From contig NZ_PDBS01000008.1 of the NCBI RefSeq assembly GCF_002572525.1, positions 434,001 through 498,000 on the forward strand: a stretch of DNA of 64,000 nucleotides, given 5' to 3'. Positions 1 to 9,600 of this stretch are shown piece after piece (within the stretch, counting starts at the first letter, position 1; each line of letters begins with the position of its first letter). The DNA is from Natrinema sp. CBA1119 (GTDB taxonomy: Archaea > Halobacteriota > Halobacteria > Halobacteriales > Natrialbaceae). Below the pieces are notes generated by a model. It worked only from the letters and a program-made list of their open reading frames with translations. It made no database searches and was not told the origin of the DNA. The position numbers were made by a program, and so were the translations under genes.

Positions 1-2
1 AA

Positions 3-122
3 GGCAAGCACAACACGGATATTCTGGGTTCGCACGGCTTCGAGGAGTTGGAGGGGGTGTCAGTATTAATCAGCGGTCAGAACCGAGCGCGACGTGGGAC
101 TAGTTTTCAGTCTACCAGATAA
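3..122 (+). CDS. C-terminal fragment of an unrecognised protein, cut by the window edge
   Basis: The frame starting at base 3 is open and stops with TAA at 120-122, giving 39 residues (GKHNTDILGSHGFEELEG...). It looks protein-like until about base 100, where the TnpB-type element begins, so the last few residues may be encoded by the element. The start lies outside the window. The family is not recognised. Confidence 0.35.
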   Translation, partial: GKHNTDILGSHGFEELEGVSVLISGQNRARRGTSFQSTR

Positions 123-129
123 CCTCTTC

Positions 130-260
130 ATGACATCCTCCCCGGCGTGAACGCCGGGGTTTCCTCGCGCTGGGAGTCTCGGCTATGCCGAGTTGCTTCG
201 AGAGAGCAAGCTCTCTCGTCATCACGAGACGACTTCGTCGTCTCGAACGACCACGGAGGC
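130..260 (-). ncRNA. Probable omegaRNA / right-end structured RNA of the TnpB element
   Basis: Read on the minus strand, the end of tnpB is followed by two hairpins (225-245 and 199-218) joined by the linker TGATGA, then a short AACTCGGCATAGCCGAG stem and a GC-rich terminal hairpin (139-164). In this family the transcript from the 3' end of tnpB and the right end forms the guide (omega) RNA. The assignment rests on position and structure; the guide boundary was not determined. Confidence 0.5.
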
Positions 261-1523
261 AACTTGCGGGTTCGTGTGCTCCTCGTTGGGACGGGGAGAG
301 CGTGGTGACTCCAGCCATTCGTGACTGTCCCACTTGAGGCACACAGGCCGTGCCATCGGCCGTGCTACGTCTGTTTCGTGCCGCTTCAGGAACGTCTCGC
401 TTGCCGAAAGGTCCGCGTGGCCCTCGAAGCCGCAGGTACAGGTCACCGTGTCCTGGTGCCGCGTCGTGTCCTCGGTCGAACCGCAGTTCGGACACGTTTG
501 CGAGGTCCATTCTTCCGTTCGAACCTCGACGGTGATACCGTACTCCTCGCCGGTGCAACTGAGTCGCTTGATGAACCGCCGGAACGCCCAGAAGTTGTGC
601 AACTTGGCGTTCGTCCGAACCGACCAGTGCGTCTCGAGTACGTCGGTGAGATCGCCGACATATACTGTCGAAACGCCCTCGTCGTACAGCCGTTCGATCA
701 CGTCGCGAGCGATCGCGTCCATTGCGTGGTTGCGCCGTCGCGTCCGGCGTCGATACAGTGAGTCGATTCGCTTCGAACTGTACTGGCCTTCCCGAAGCTT
801 CGACTGAAGTTCGGCAATCCGTTGCGTGGTCTTGCGGAACTGTTCGAACAGGTCGCGGCCTTCGTACAGGTACTGCTCGCCAGTCGAAACCGTACAAGCG
901 ACGATATTGTTTGCGCCGATGTCCAGAGCGGCGGTTTCGTCCGCCAGTGGGTGTGCCAGTCTAGAATTGTCGATTGTGACTGGCTGAAAGGCCCTGAACG
1001 TCTCGCTCACATCGTCGTAATACAGTTCCAACCGGCCCTGTTTGTCGTACTCCTTCCAGTTCGGATCGCCCTGAACCTCGAGCCGAAGCCGTTCTTGGTA
1101 TCCAAGACCGTACTCCTCTTTCAGGTCTTGGCCAACAAGAATTTCGAGCCGGGAGTGTTCGCCCCATTCGACCGAGTACGACGTATTGCGTATATACGTC
1201 CGCAGTTCGCGACCCTCGTCTTGGTTGCCCCAGAAGCCGGGCTTGCCGTTAGCTTCGCCCTTCTCTCGGAGTGCGAAGAACGAGCGCCACGCTTCGCGGT
1301 TCTTGCGCTCGATCTGTTGAACGGTCGACGCGCCAAGCATACCGCCGTACCGACCGCGGTACTCGTCGATTTCCCAAACGTCGCCGTCCGGGTCGTCGAA
1401 GTTGGTTCAGCGCTGATAATTGATCTCGTTCCAGAGAGCGGCTGAAGCGTCCAACAGTCGACGAAGCAACTCCCCGTCCTCGTCGGACTGGGGAACTACT
1501 TCGAACTCGTTGGTACGCTTCAT
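222..1523 (-). pseudogene. tnpB: RNA-guided endonuclease TnpB, interrupted by a stop codon
   Basis: The frame opens with ATG at 1523 ([18 protein letters not shown]...) and has the usual TnpB N-terminus ([10 protein letters not shown]), but codon 39 is TGA (1407-1409) inside an otherwise conserved segment. The frame resumes at once and runs 372 further residues from an internal Met at 1340. It shows the RuvC-like LDIGANNI motif, the zinc ribbon CPNCGS...CTCGF and the final GHADLSASE segment with the last catalytic acid. A CGA-to-TGA change would explain the stop. Re-initiation at 1340 would lose the N-terminal recognition segment, so the protein is probably inactive. Confidence 0.85.
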
Positions 1524-1579
1524 CGCTACTTCTGTGTACGAGCAAAACTAACATAAATCTACGGATTATCGTAGGTACT

Positions 1580-1720
1580 GTGTCGAACCACGTTAACATC
1601 GAAGTCCCTGACGACGAACAGTACGAGCGCATCAAACGTGTGAAAAACGAACACGGCCTGACATGGCGTGGGATGTTGATCCACGCCGCCGACGACTTGG
1701 AGACACCGGCCGAGGAGTAA
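1580..1720 (+). CDS. Small TnpB-associated protein
   Basis: A 46-residue frame with GTG start (MSNHVNIEVPDDEQYERIK...LIHAADDLETPAEE) lies divergent to tnpB, with 56 bases between starts. Small genes of this type are common beside haloarchaeal TnpB elements, but their function is unknown to me. The HVNIEVPDDEQYERIKRVK stretch could form a strand followed by a helix, as in ribbon-helix-helix repressors; this is only a suggestion. It is too short for most gene finders. Confidence 0.6.
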   Translation: MSNHVNIEVPDDEQYERIKRVKNEHGLTWRGMLIHAADDLETPAEE

Positions 1721-1763
1721 TCGGTGGTTTGCGTAGTCGAGTGGCGCGATTCACTCCCGTCCT

Positions 1764-1835
1764 CAGAACGCGAAGCGTTCTGATGTGCGAACGAGACGCT
1801 TCGCGTCTCGTCAACGCCGTAAACGGCGGGACTCT
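1764..1835 (+). ncRNA. Orphan double-hairpin, omegaRNA-like, no tnpB on this strand
   Basis: On the plus strand, hairpin 1764-1782 (CAGAACG...CGTTCTG) is followed by ATG-rich linker and hairpin 1792-1810 (CGAGACG...CGTCTCG), then a weaker GCCGTaaACGGC stem near 1817-1828. The order resembles the tnpB right end at 130-260, but no tnpB precedes it; only the 46-residue gene does. It may be a remnant of a second element or the other end of this one. Confidence 0.4.
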
Positions 1836-1917
1836 CTCGCTGAATTAGGTAGTCTAGGCGGGCTGGGGGTCAGTTTCTGATATCGCCACTCCAGACGATC
1901 CCGAAGATGGGCCTGAG

Positions 1918-2016
1918 ATGACCGAGTTCTATGAAAGCACCCGCACAGCGAACGACCGGTTCGGCAGTGAGGATATCGATGACTGGCTACCCCACGCTGT
2001 CGACAACGATACTTGA
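1918..2016 (+). CDS. Possible antitoxin remnant upstream of Doc
   Basis: A 32-residue frame (MTEFYESTRTANDRFGSEDI... ending in DNDT) lies 49 bases before the Doc start. The frame is open upstream to 1858 (...SDIATPDDPEDGPE) without a start codon, up to a TAG at 1855 next to the TnpB element. It therefore looks like the C-terminal part of a longer protein whose front was lost. Doc toxins normally follow a small antitoxin gene, which makes this the natural candidate; the sequence itself matches no antitoxin I can name. Confidence 0.4.
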   Translation: MTEFYESTRTANDRFGSEDIDDWLPHAVDNDT

Positions 2017-2065
2017 TCTCGACAGTTGAGAAACGGTTAACGGGTGGCATGAGAAAGTTGAGAAC

Positions 2066-2464
2066 GTGACTGATGACGTCGCGTATCCCTCTGTCGAACT
2101 CATCCTCGATCTCCACGAGCAGATCGTGGCAGAAGGCGACACCACTGAACCTGGAGTTCGATCAGAAGACGCGATTGCCTCCGCGCTGCAGTACATCTCG
2201 GAGGGGTTCTTCGGGGAGGTGCCCGCGACGATCCATGAAAAAGCGGTCCATCTGATGCGGTTGCTCGTTGCGGATCATCCATTTGTCGACGGGAACAAGC
2301 GAACGGCGCTCCGAACGGTGGTCGTCTTCTATATGCTGAACGAATACACATTTAACTACGGTGATGAAATTCGAGCCCTCTTGCACCGCTTCGCAACCGA
2401 CGAAGCCGCGGTCGACACGGACACTGCAGTCATCTACTTTCGGGCATGCGCTCGCCGCAACTGA
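2066..2464 (+). CDS. doc: Doc/Fic-family toxin
   Basis: The 132-residue product has the Fic-fold active-site motif HPFVDGNKRTA at residues 71-81 (His71, Asp75, Asn77, Arg79). Doc proteins are kinases that phosphorylate elongation factor Tu in bacteria, and are held in check by an antitoxin helix. Length and motif position fit Doc rather than longer Fic AMP-transferases. The start GTG/ATG region follows a short upstream frame that may be a damaged antitoxin. If that partner is really lost, the toxin must be silent, weakly active or controlled in trans. Confidence 0.85.
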   Translation: MTDDVAYPSVELILDLHEQIVAEGDTTEPGVRSEDAIASALQYISEGFFGEVPATIHEKAVHLMRLLVADHPFVDGNKRTALRTVVVFYMLNEYTFNYGDEIRALLHRFATDEAAVDTDTAVIYFRACARRN

Positions 2465-2497
2465 TAAAGGGACGCACCGACTACATTCAGTAGAAAG

Positions 2498-2668
2498 ATG
2501 GCGTCCAGCACCGATTCCTCGACGGCAGTCGACGACGAGGTCCGCCAGCTGTATGAGCGGTATCAGGCTGCCGAGAGCGACGCCGAACGTCACGAGATCG
2601 CCCTCGAGATGGGGAAGCTTGACGGACGCCGCCATGCGGAAATCTACGCAGCGCTCGAAGACGAGTGA
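2498..2668 (+). CDS. Small hypothetical protein
   Basis: A 56-residue acidic frame (MASSTDSSTAVDDEVRQLYE...AALEDE) starts 31 bases after doc in the same direction. It is rich in charged helical residues (VRQLYERYQAAESDAERHEIALEMGKLDG) and could form a helical hairpin. Family not recognised. The position after doc suggests co-transcription. Confidence 0.5.
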   Translation: MASSTDSSTAVDDEVRQLYERYQAAESDAERHEIALEMGKLDGRRHAEIYAALEDE

Positions 2669-2739
2669 GGGGCCTTCTTCTAGGCAACCATATTCGAAGT
2701 CAGTCAGGAGTGGCGACTAGCTGGTTTTCGATAGAGGGT

Positions 2740-3000
2740 TGTCGCCAGCTGGGCACAGTCACCCTCAAAATCCCAAGCGTCGAGTTCGCCAGCGAGATAC
2801 TATTTTCCCTGACGAGTGATGTCGTAAACGCCGTTGCCGAGATTGACCAGAAGGCCGTACTTGACGAGTGTCTTGCAGCGAGTAACCACCCGTTCTGGAG
2901 CCTCACCCAATCTCGTCGACACCATTGAGGCGCTCGAAGCGTGTGGCTGAACCGAGAGGAATAGCAGCTGTACGATGCTGTCGACATCCTAATCGACTAA
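2740..3000 (+). pseudogene. Decayed unrecognised gene
   Basis: Protein-like stretches follow each other in different frames: EFASEILFSLTSDVVNAVAE then NLVDTIEALEACG, then WLNREE, a TAG, and QLYDAVDILID. The pieces suggest a helical protein broken by at least two frameshifts and a stop. No family can be named. Confidence 0.3.
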
Positions 3001-3021
3001 GAGTCCTGTTCAACGGACGAG

Positions 3022-3130
3022 CAGTGAACCGCCTCGGGGTCAAGTGGTTCGAGAGAGCGACGCTCTCTCGTCATCCCGAGAACCTCCGATTCTCGGACGA
3101 CCCCGAGGCACTCGGCCTGCTCCGCCGGTA
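3022..3130 (-). ncRNA. Relic of a TnpB-element 3' end (double hairpin)
   Basis: Read on the minus strand, hairpin 3076-3096 (CCGAGAATC...GTTCTCGG) is joined by GATGA to hairpin 3050-3070 (CGAGAGAGCG...GCTCTCTCG). This is the same order and linker as the omegaRNA-like end at 130-260, but with a different first stem. No tnpB coding sequence adjoins it, so it is a solo remnant. Confidence 0.4.
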
Positions 3131-3131
3131 G

Positions 3132-4064
3132 ATGTGGCTGCTTCGTGAACGGGGTTCGACACGTGTCCGTGCAAGCTTTCGGGGTGTGTTGCCCGCTGTA
3201 GTGACACTCGTATTGTTCCTCGGTGGGAACGCATTACTCGGGTTGATCGTTCAGTCGGTCACAGAAGCAGGCTCCAGTACCGAGGTATTCCTGGTTTCTA
3301 TTGGGCAGATCATCTTGTATACCGCGCTGATTGGGGTGGCAGTCTGGTGTGCAGCAACACTCGAACACCGGGAGTATACGGACTTCGGGTTGACTGTCGA
3401 CGGGGAGTGGATGCAAGAGTTTGTTGTCGGGGTCGTGATTACGCTACTTGGGATCACGGTATCGTTGTGGTGGGCTGATGTCCGCGGAATCAGATCTGTT
3501 ACTCTCACAGCTGCTGGCATCACTGGACCTGAGAGGCCGCTTTTACTGGGTGCCGTGTTCGGACTATTCGTCTGCTATTTTTTGCTCGGGAATATTTACA
3601 AGGAAGTCATCTACCGGCGTATCATGCTCGGGAATTTTCTGGAGGGACTTACTGCACGCGGCGTGTCGCCGCGAGTGGCTGTTATCCTTGCCACCGCGGT
3701 CAGCCTGTTGCTGTTCGGCGTTTACCACATCCCGCTTCGCGGCAACATCGTGGTAGCACTTGACGCCGCTCTCACGGGGATTCCGTTCGCACTGGCCTAT
3801 CTCCTTACCGATCGGTTGGCTCTTCCTGCCGGGATTCATTTTGGCCGTATCCTGATCGAGTTCCTCCACGGGCGCGTGACGAGAGGGGAGTTCAACGTCT
3901 CTGCAGTCGTGGAGATTACACAGGATACACTGCTGGCGAACCTCGAGTTCAAACTGCTCCGTATCGGACTGATCTGCCTGTGTATCCTCACATGGGTCTA
4001 CCTGCACCACGGAGAAATCCAGATCGACAAGACGGGTCACCACCGGAACAGCGAGCACGCATAG
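3132..4064 (+). CDS. CPBP-family (CAAX-type) intramembrane protease
   Basis: A 310-residue membrane protein with about eight hydrophobic segments. The Abi/CPBP motifs are recognisable: KEVIYRRIM near residue 157 in place of the usual EExxxR, LLFGVYHIP (second motif His) and GIHFGRIL (third motif, where HxxxN/B is usual). The single Glu in motif 1 and Arg instead of Asn in motif 3 make it a divergent member whose activity is uncertain. Such proteins cleave prenylated or other membrane substrates, and some act in immunity to bacteriocins. It stands alone between a TnpB relic and a convergent exported protein gene. Confidence 0.7.
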   Translation: MWLLRERGSTRVRASFRGVLPAVVTLVLFLGGNALLGLIVQSVTEAGSSTEVFLVSIGQIILYTALIGVAVWCAATLEHREYTDFGLTVDGEWMQEFVVGVVITLLGITVSLWWADVRGIRSVTLTAAGITGPERPLLLGAVFGLFVCYFLLGNIYKEVIYRRIMLGNFLEGLTARGVSPRVAVILATAVSLLLFGVYHIPLRGNIVVALDAALTGIPFALAYLLTDRLALPAGIHFGRILIEFLHGRVTRGEFNVSAVVEITQDTLLANLEFKLLRIGLICLCILTWVYLHHGEIQIDKTGHHRNSEHA

Positions 4065-4134
4065 CGCAGAGTCTCATCTAGAGCCCCTCCCCAGCTAGCG
4101 ACATGGAGAGTTGTGCTCCAACAGCATCGAGTAC

Positions 4135-5445
4135 CTACGTTTCTGTCCCGGATACGTAGACGCCGCGTTCAGCTGTACTCTCACCGGTTTCCACGCGTAC
4201 CGGGAACTCATCGTCCTGCTTCACTGGATACGTCTCAAACTCGAGCGTGAACTGTTTCGTTTCACCGGCAGGAACCGTCACCGCCTGAGTGTCCACGGTC
4301 TCCGGGTTGTTACCGACCACGAGAGCGACCTCACGTGTCACCTCTGACGTGCCCGTATTCTCGAGTGCCGCGGTGACCTCCAAAACCTCACCACCGGTCA
4401 CCGGGCTGTTCGTCCCCTGAATCCTCACGGCAACGCTTCCCCCGTTCCCGCCATCATCGTCTGCGCCGAAGCCTTCGAACTGCCACGGAGTGACCGAGGT
4501 ATACATGTTATTCTCGTCGATCACCCATGTCTCAATCTGGCATGTATGACAGCCGCCGTCGACCTGGATCGCAGCGGTGTCACTAGATCCAGTAAGATCA
4601 GACACGCCAAGGATCACGTCCGACTGGGTCATCCACCAGACGACACGATCCAGTTCGGTGGCAGAACTCGAAACATCAAGTTCGAGCGGAGTCGTTTCGT
4701 CAGCGGCAAGCTCACGGGAGGATGGCCGCGTAGCATCGACGGTTGGCGATTCAAGTCCGTCCTCAGCTACCGTCACCTCCCAACGGGAGGCAGTATTCCC
4801 GCTATCCGCGGTTACAGCCGTATCCACGAGGTGTGTCCCTGTAGCGTCGAACGTATGCGTGAAGAGTTCTCGACCAACGTCGGTGAAATACGTTGCCGGC
4901 CACGGCCCGACTGGCGTCGTGACGTACTCGCCGTCAACATACCAGTGCGTGGAGCCTTGTTGCTGTACCAGTTCGGCATCAACCTCAAAGATGATCGTCG
5001 TCCCCGGTTGAACTGTTAGCTTCTGGCTGCGGTCAGGATACGTATACTGGGCATCACACGGGTCTACACCAGTGACAGTGACCGTTGTCTCGGCCATGCC
5101 GACCCCAGTCTCAAGCCGGACCGGGAACGTGTCATCGGTACGGACCGGATACGTCCGAAACTGCAGAAAATCAACGGTCCGTGTCTCGCCTGCCCCAACT
5201 GGAACTGTCCGCTCACCCACCACCACTGCGTCCTCACCCACGAGGAAGTCCAGTTCAACCTGTTCATCGGTAGATCCGCTATTCTCAAGCTCGGCGGCCA
5301 TCTCGAGGAGATTACCAGCCTCAATCGGAGCATTCGTCTCGGTGATGTCGATAGAGATGTGCCCGGTCGCCCTACCATTGGACGACACAAGTGGAAGTGT
5401 GCTGAGGCCCGTTCCAGCTCCAACTAGGTACTGCCGCCGGTTCAT
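4135..5445 (-). CDS. Tat-exported protein with repeated CARDB-like beta domains
   Basis: Start chosen at 5445 because it places MNRRQYLVGAG, a twin-arginine signal, at the N-terminus; six codons upstream another ATG exists. Two related all-beta domains frame the protein: residues about 30-120 (NAPIEAGNLLEMAAELENSGS...VPVGAGETRTVDF) and the last ~95 residues (NSPVTGGEVLEVTAALENTGT...VPAGETKQFTLEF). These resemble CARDB domains used in haloarchaeal surface proteins. The middle has PKD-like segments with STHWYVDGEYV and a CHTC pair. No anchor is visible at the C-terminus, so it is probably secreted or held by partners. Confidence 0.7.
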   Translation of the reverse strand: MNRRQYLVGAGTGLSTLPLVSSNGRATGHISIDITETNAPIEAGNLLEMAAELENSGSTDEQVELDFLVGEDAVVVGERTVPVGAGETRTVDFLQFRTYPVRTDDTFPVRLETGVGMAETTVTVTGVDPCDAQYTYPDRSQKLTVQPGTTIIFEVDAELVQQQGSTHWYVDGEYVTTPVGPWPATYFTDVGRELFTHTFDATGTHLVDTAVTADSGNTASRWEVTVAEDGLESPTVDATRPSSRELAADETTPLELDVSSSATELDRVVWWMTQSDVILGVSDLTGSSDTAAIQVDGGCHTCQIETWVIDENNMYTSVTPWQFEGFGADDDGGNGGSVAVRIQGTNSPVTGGEVLEVTAALENTGTSEVTREVALVVGNNPETVDTQAVTVPAGETKQFTLEFETYPVKQDDEFPVRVETGESTAERGVYVSGTET

Positions 5446-5463
5446 GTGTGTCCCCCATTTCAC

Positions 5464-5698
5464 CTATTGGCAAGAAGTTTACATAGGCATCAGCTCCGAT
5501 AAGTCTTCAAAACCAATACACAGAGCTCTATACCAAGCAGTTGTCGTCCGCTGATCGGTGCGTGAGCGGTACAAGAATATCCATCATAGCGACCATACAC
5601 AGAAATCATTCCCGTCTCGAACTTTCTATCACTGCAGACACTCGTTAATACCTCAAAAAATTTTGCGGCTATCCTTGCTACACATTCGCACAGGGAGA
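5464..5698. other. Gene-free stretch
   Basis: Short, AT-richer spacer between divergent genes. No gene, repeat or clear hairpin was recognised; it should hold the promoters of both neighbours. Confidence 0.4.
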
Positions 5699-6153
5699 AT
5701 GAACGGAATCATCCAGTTAGTCGGATGGTTACTGGTAGCGCTTATCTTCATCAGGAGCTTTCGTCTCTCCCGGTACCTGGCCCGATCCGACTCCGCCATC
5801 CTGTACCCCGGATTGATCGCGTCCACTATCACGGCCATCTTCGTCATCATCGTCGACGTCATCATCCTCATCACCGGCCTGCTGACCATCATCGCCCCCG
5901 TATTGCTGGTGGTACAGCGGCTGACCGGGTACGACACCTCTATCGATCTGTCCATGCCAACGTTCCGCGACCGCACCACCAGCGACGACACCGGCAGTGA
6001 CCACACCGCTGACCCGGACCGGCGGCCCGCCCTCAATATCGTCGGACGCCTCTGGGCCACATCGCATAACACGTGTACCGCCACGACCAGCAGGACCCGA
6101 CACAGATCGATATCGTCGAACTCGAGGACGACGACTACTGGGAAGATGACTAG
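5699..6153 (+). pseudogene. Small two-TM membrane protein, apparently frameshifted
   Basis: The frame starts at ATG 5699 with a hydrophobic N-terminus (MNGIIQLVGWLLVALIF) and a second long hydrophobic block (ASTITAIFVIIVDVIILITG to LLVVQ). Near 6040-6070 coding character moves to another frame, which ends HVYRHDQQDPTQIDIVELED DDYWEDD with TAG at 6151-6153. That tail is acidic and typical of haloarchaeal proteins, while the original frame becomes Ser/Thr/Arg-rich. A one-base indel, natural or from sequencing, is the simplest reading. The stop overlaps the start of the next gene. Confidence 0.5.
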
Positions 6154-6526
6154 TATATCCACAGCCCCGGCGCCCATCACGATCGACCGAGTGATCGAAC
6201 GACTCGAGACCGTAGACGCGGAACAGGAACATATCAAGGCACACTACGCGGAACACGAGGACAAAGACTTCTACGACCCGCTCGTTGATTATATGACGGA
6301 CCGGGTGATCGTCGGGATCGTTGAATGCGAGAACGAGGCGGAACGGACGAAACAGTTGGCCGGGGATACTGAGACGGCGTCCACTGCACCGGGTACGATC
6401 CGCGGTGGGCTGGCAGATGACTCGTATGCGGAAGCCGATGCAGAGGGCCGCGCCCTGCGCAACCTGATCCACACGGCCGAACCCGCGGACGCGGAAGAGG
6501 AGATCATACTCTGGTTCGGTGAATAG
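6146..6526 (+). CDS. Divergent nucleoside-diphosphate-kinase-like protein lacking the N-terminal strand
   Basis: The 126-residue product aligns by eye with the C-terminal three quarters of NDK: HYAEHEDKDFYDPLVDYM corresponds to the HYxEHxxKPFFxxLVxFI region, APGTIRG is kept, and LRNLIHTAEPADAEEEIILWF matches the RNxIHgSDs..AExEIxLWF end. His109 sits at the phosphohistidine position. The KPDG phosphate-binding segment at the N-terminus is absent. ATG overlaps the upstream stop by eight bases (ATGACTAG), indicating translational coupling. Enzyme activity is doubtful; a regulatory or degenerate role is possible. Confidence 0.6.
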   Translation: MTSISTAPAPITIDRVIERLETVDAEQEHIKAHYAEHEDKDFYDPLVDYMTDRVIVGIVECENEAERTKQLAGDTETASTAPGTIRGGLADDSYAEADAEGRALRNLIHTAEPADAEEEIILWFGE

Positions 6527-6675
6527 CGAGCAGCTATCTCATCTTTATCAGTGGTATTGAGCTGTGAAATCGTGGAGTACTGGAGTGCCGCTAGCCGATA
6601 GAATACACTGGTTCGCCCCCAGCACATGCCTGTCCAACGCCAAGCGTTTACCGGGACAGGGCTCTATACGAGTCC

Positions 6676-9600
6676 ATGGGATTCCCCGGTTCAACTCCAG
6701 AAGTCACTCGGGAGGAGGTGCGGGGTGTTTTTACGCAGTTCGATCAACCATCGACACCGATCACTGCCGATGACGTCGCCGACACCCTCGACTGTCCGCG
6801 GCAAACTGCACAGAATAGTTTAGAGGATCTCGCCGATAGCGGTGAACTTCAGACCAGACAGATCGACGATGGCACACGGGTCTGGTGGCGGCCCGAATCA
6901 AGGAACCTTCCTGCAGAGCCTGATAGAGAGGAGTTTGCTTCCTTTGTGAGTGCTGTCAAGGATTACGCGATTTTCATGCTTGATCCCGATGGTACCGTTG
7001 CCAGCTGGAACGAGGGCGCTGCACGGATCAAGGGGTATCAAGAGGACGAGATGGTTGGCGAACACTTCTCCACCTTCTATACGGATGCCGCTACCGCTGA
7101 CGGAGTACCTGAACAGAACCTCGAGGCAGCGGCGGAAGCAGGCCGTACCGAGGATGAAGGCTGGCGCGTCCGTAAGGACGGCACCCGGTTCTGGGCACAC
7201 GTCACCATCACTGCGATCCGTGACGACGACGGCACACTACGCGGATTCACGAAGGTCACGCGTGACATGACCGAGCGCCGCAAATACGAACAGCGGCTCC
7301 GGCAGGAACGCGATCTCACCGAGCAGATCCTCGAGACCGTCCCGGTCAGTATCTGCGTGGTGACCGGTGACGGTGAGTTCGTCCGCGCAAACCAGCGCAT
7401 GCTCGACCGGATCGGCAGTGATGACGAAGAACTCCCGGATTACAGCGTTGACTCGTGGGAGATCTACGACGCTGACGATGAGCCAATTCCGGTTGAGGAG
7501 TGGCCGTGGACACGGGTCATCGATACCGGCGACCCGGTCTACGATTACCGATGCCAGGTTGAACTCCCGGAGATCGGTCGGCGCTGGCTCTCGCTCAATG
7601 CCGTGCCACTCGACTCCGAGGAACAGGACGAACCGAGAGTTATCGTCTCTGTCGACGATATCACCGAGCAGAAAGAACGCGAACAGCAACTCCGCCGCCA
7701 ATACAACCAAACGGAACAACTGCTGCGGACGGCACCCGTTGCCATCGCCGTGCAGGACGCTGACGGCGAGACAGTGATGGCGAACCAGCGGGCACAGGAT
7801 GCTCTCGGCCTCACCGAACAGGAATTCATCGAGGAACCGGAAGACACCGAGGAATGGGACGTCTACGATGCGGATGGTGAACCGGTTGCCCCAGAGGAAA
7901 CGCCGTCTGCCCGTGTCCTCGCGACTGGAGAACCAGTGTTTGACGAAGAACTCACGATCGACCCGCCGGACAGCGACCCAATGCAGTTCCGGATCAATGC
8001 GGCACCGCTGTTCGGCCCTGATGGGGCGATCGACCGTGTTGTAACGGCCGGAGAAGACATTACTGAACTCAAAGAACGGGAAGAGCAACTCGAACAGCGG
8101 AAGACGGAACTTGAGACCGAGCTCAACGAAATTCTTGGGCGGATCTCAGACGCCTTCTACGCGATTGATGACGAGTGGCAGTTCACTCACCTCAATGAAC
8201 GGGCTGCCGACATCATGCAACAATCCAGGGAGGAGCTGCTTGGGCGAAACGTCTGGGACGTGTTCCCCGAGGCGACAGAGGGCGTGTACTGGGATGAATT
8301 CCAGACGGCAATGGAGACGCAGGAGCCAGTCAGCTTCAACGTGTACGGGGATGAATTGGACGCCTGGTTAGAGTTCAATGTCTATCCATCTGAGTCCGGT
8401 CTGTCGATCTACTTCCGCGATGTGACTGATCAGGTCGAATACGAGCGGGAACTGGCAAAGTATGAAACCATTGTCGAGACGATCAACGACGCGATCTACG
8501 TCCTCGATGACGAGCTGCGGTTCAGGATGGTCAACGAAGCGTATACAGAGCTAACTGGCTATAATCGTGATGAACTCATCGGTGAGCACGCATCACTGGT
8601 CGTTGACGAGGAGACGATCCAGCAGGGACGTGAGTTACGGGAAGGACTTGCAGAGGGCGATGTCACCGACCCGACGCTGGAGGGAACGATTGAGACTGCG
8701 AGCGGTCGCCACGTTCCGGTCGAAGGTTCCTTCACACCACTCTCACAGAATGGAGAGAACCAGCAGCGGATCGGCGTGTTACGCGATATTACGGAACGCA
8801 AGAAGAACCGGCGCAAACTCGAGGAGAGTGAACGCCGATACCGGACGCTTGTCGAGAACTTCCCGAACGGTGCCGTCGCGTTGTTCGACGACGATCTCCG
8901 GTATACGGCTGCTGGCGGCGAACTTATGGATGCAACCGGTGTGGATCCAGAGGAGCGGGTCGGCAATCGTGTCTCCGACCTCTATCCGGCCGACATTGTC
9001 GAGAAAGTCGAACCGTACTTCCACGATGCACTCGACGGTGAAGCGAACTCGTTCGAAATCGAGTATCACAACCGCCACCTGCTCGCCTATACGCTGCCAA
9101 TCCGGGACGCCGATGATGAAATCTATGCGGGGATGCTCGTCGTCCAAGATATCACGGAACTCAAAGAGACACAACGGCAGCTCGAAGAATCCAACGAGCG
9201 CCTCGAACAGTTCGCCTACGCCGCATCACACGACCTGCAGGAGCCGCTGCGGATGGTCACCAGTTACCTGCAACTCCTTGAAAATCGCTACGCTGACGAC
9301 CTTGACGAGAATGCGGAAGAGTTCATCGAGTTTGCCGTCGATGGTGCAGAGCGGATGAGTGAGATGATCGACGGCCTGCTCCAGTACTCACGGGTCGAAA
9401 CACAGGGTGACCCGTTCGAACCGATTAACCTCGATGATGTCCTTGAAGAGACGATCGAGAACCTCCAGATGACGATCGAGGAAAGCAACGCCGAGATCAC
9501 GGTGGATTCCCTGCCGGAGGTCCATGGCGATCATAGCCAGCTTCAGCAAGTCTTCCAGAATCTGGTCAGTAATGCGATCGAGTACAGTGGCGATGAGCCG

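Larger units (their letters stand above)
125..1845 (-). mobile_element. TnpB-only IS200/IS605 (IS1341-type) element, boundaries approximate
   Basis: The block contains a tnpB pseudogene on the minus strand, a small divergent gene on the plus strand, and structured ends. The right end has the typical terminal hairpin with arms CCCCGGCG and CGCCGGGG at 139-164 next to the GGATGTC-type end. No tnpA is present. The opposite end also carries hairpins and a GCCGTaaACGGC stem at about 1815-1828, so the element is bounded by structured sequence on both sides. It appears to have cut the gene upstream of the Doc toxin. Confidence 0.6.
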
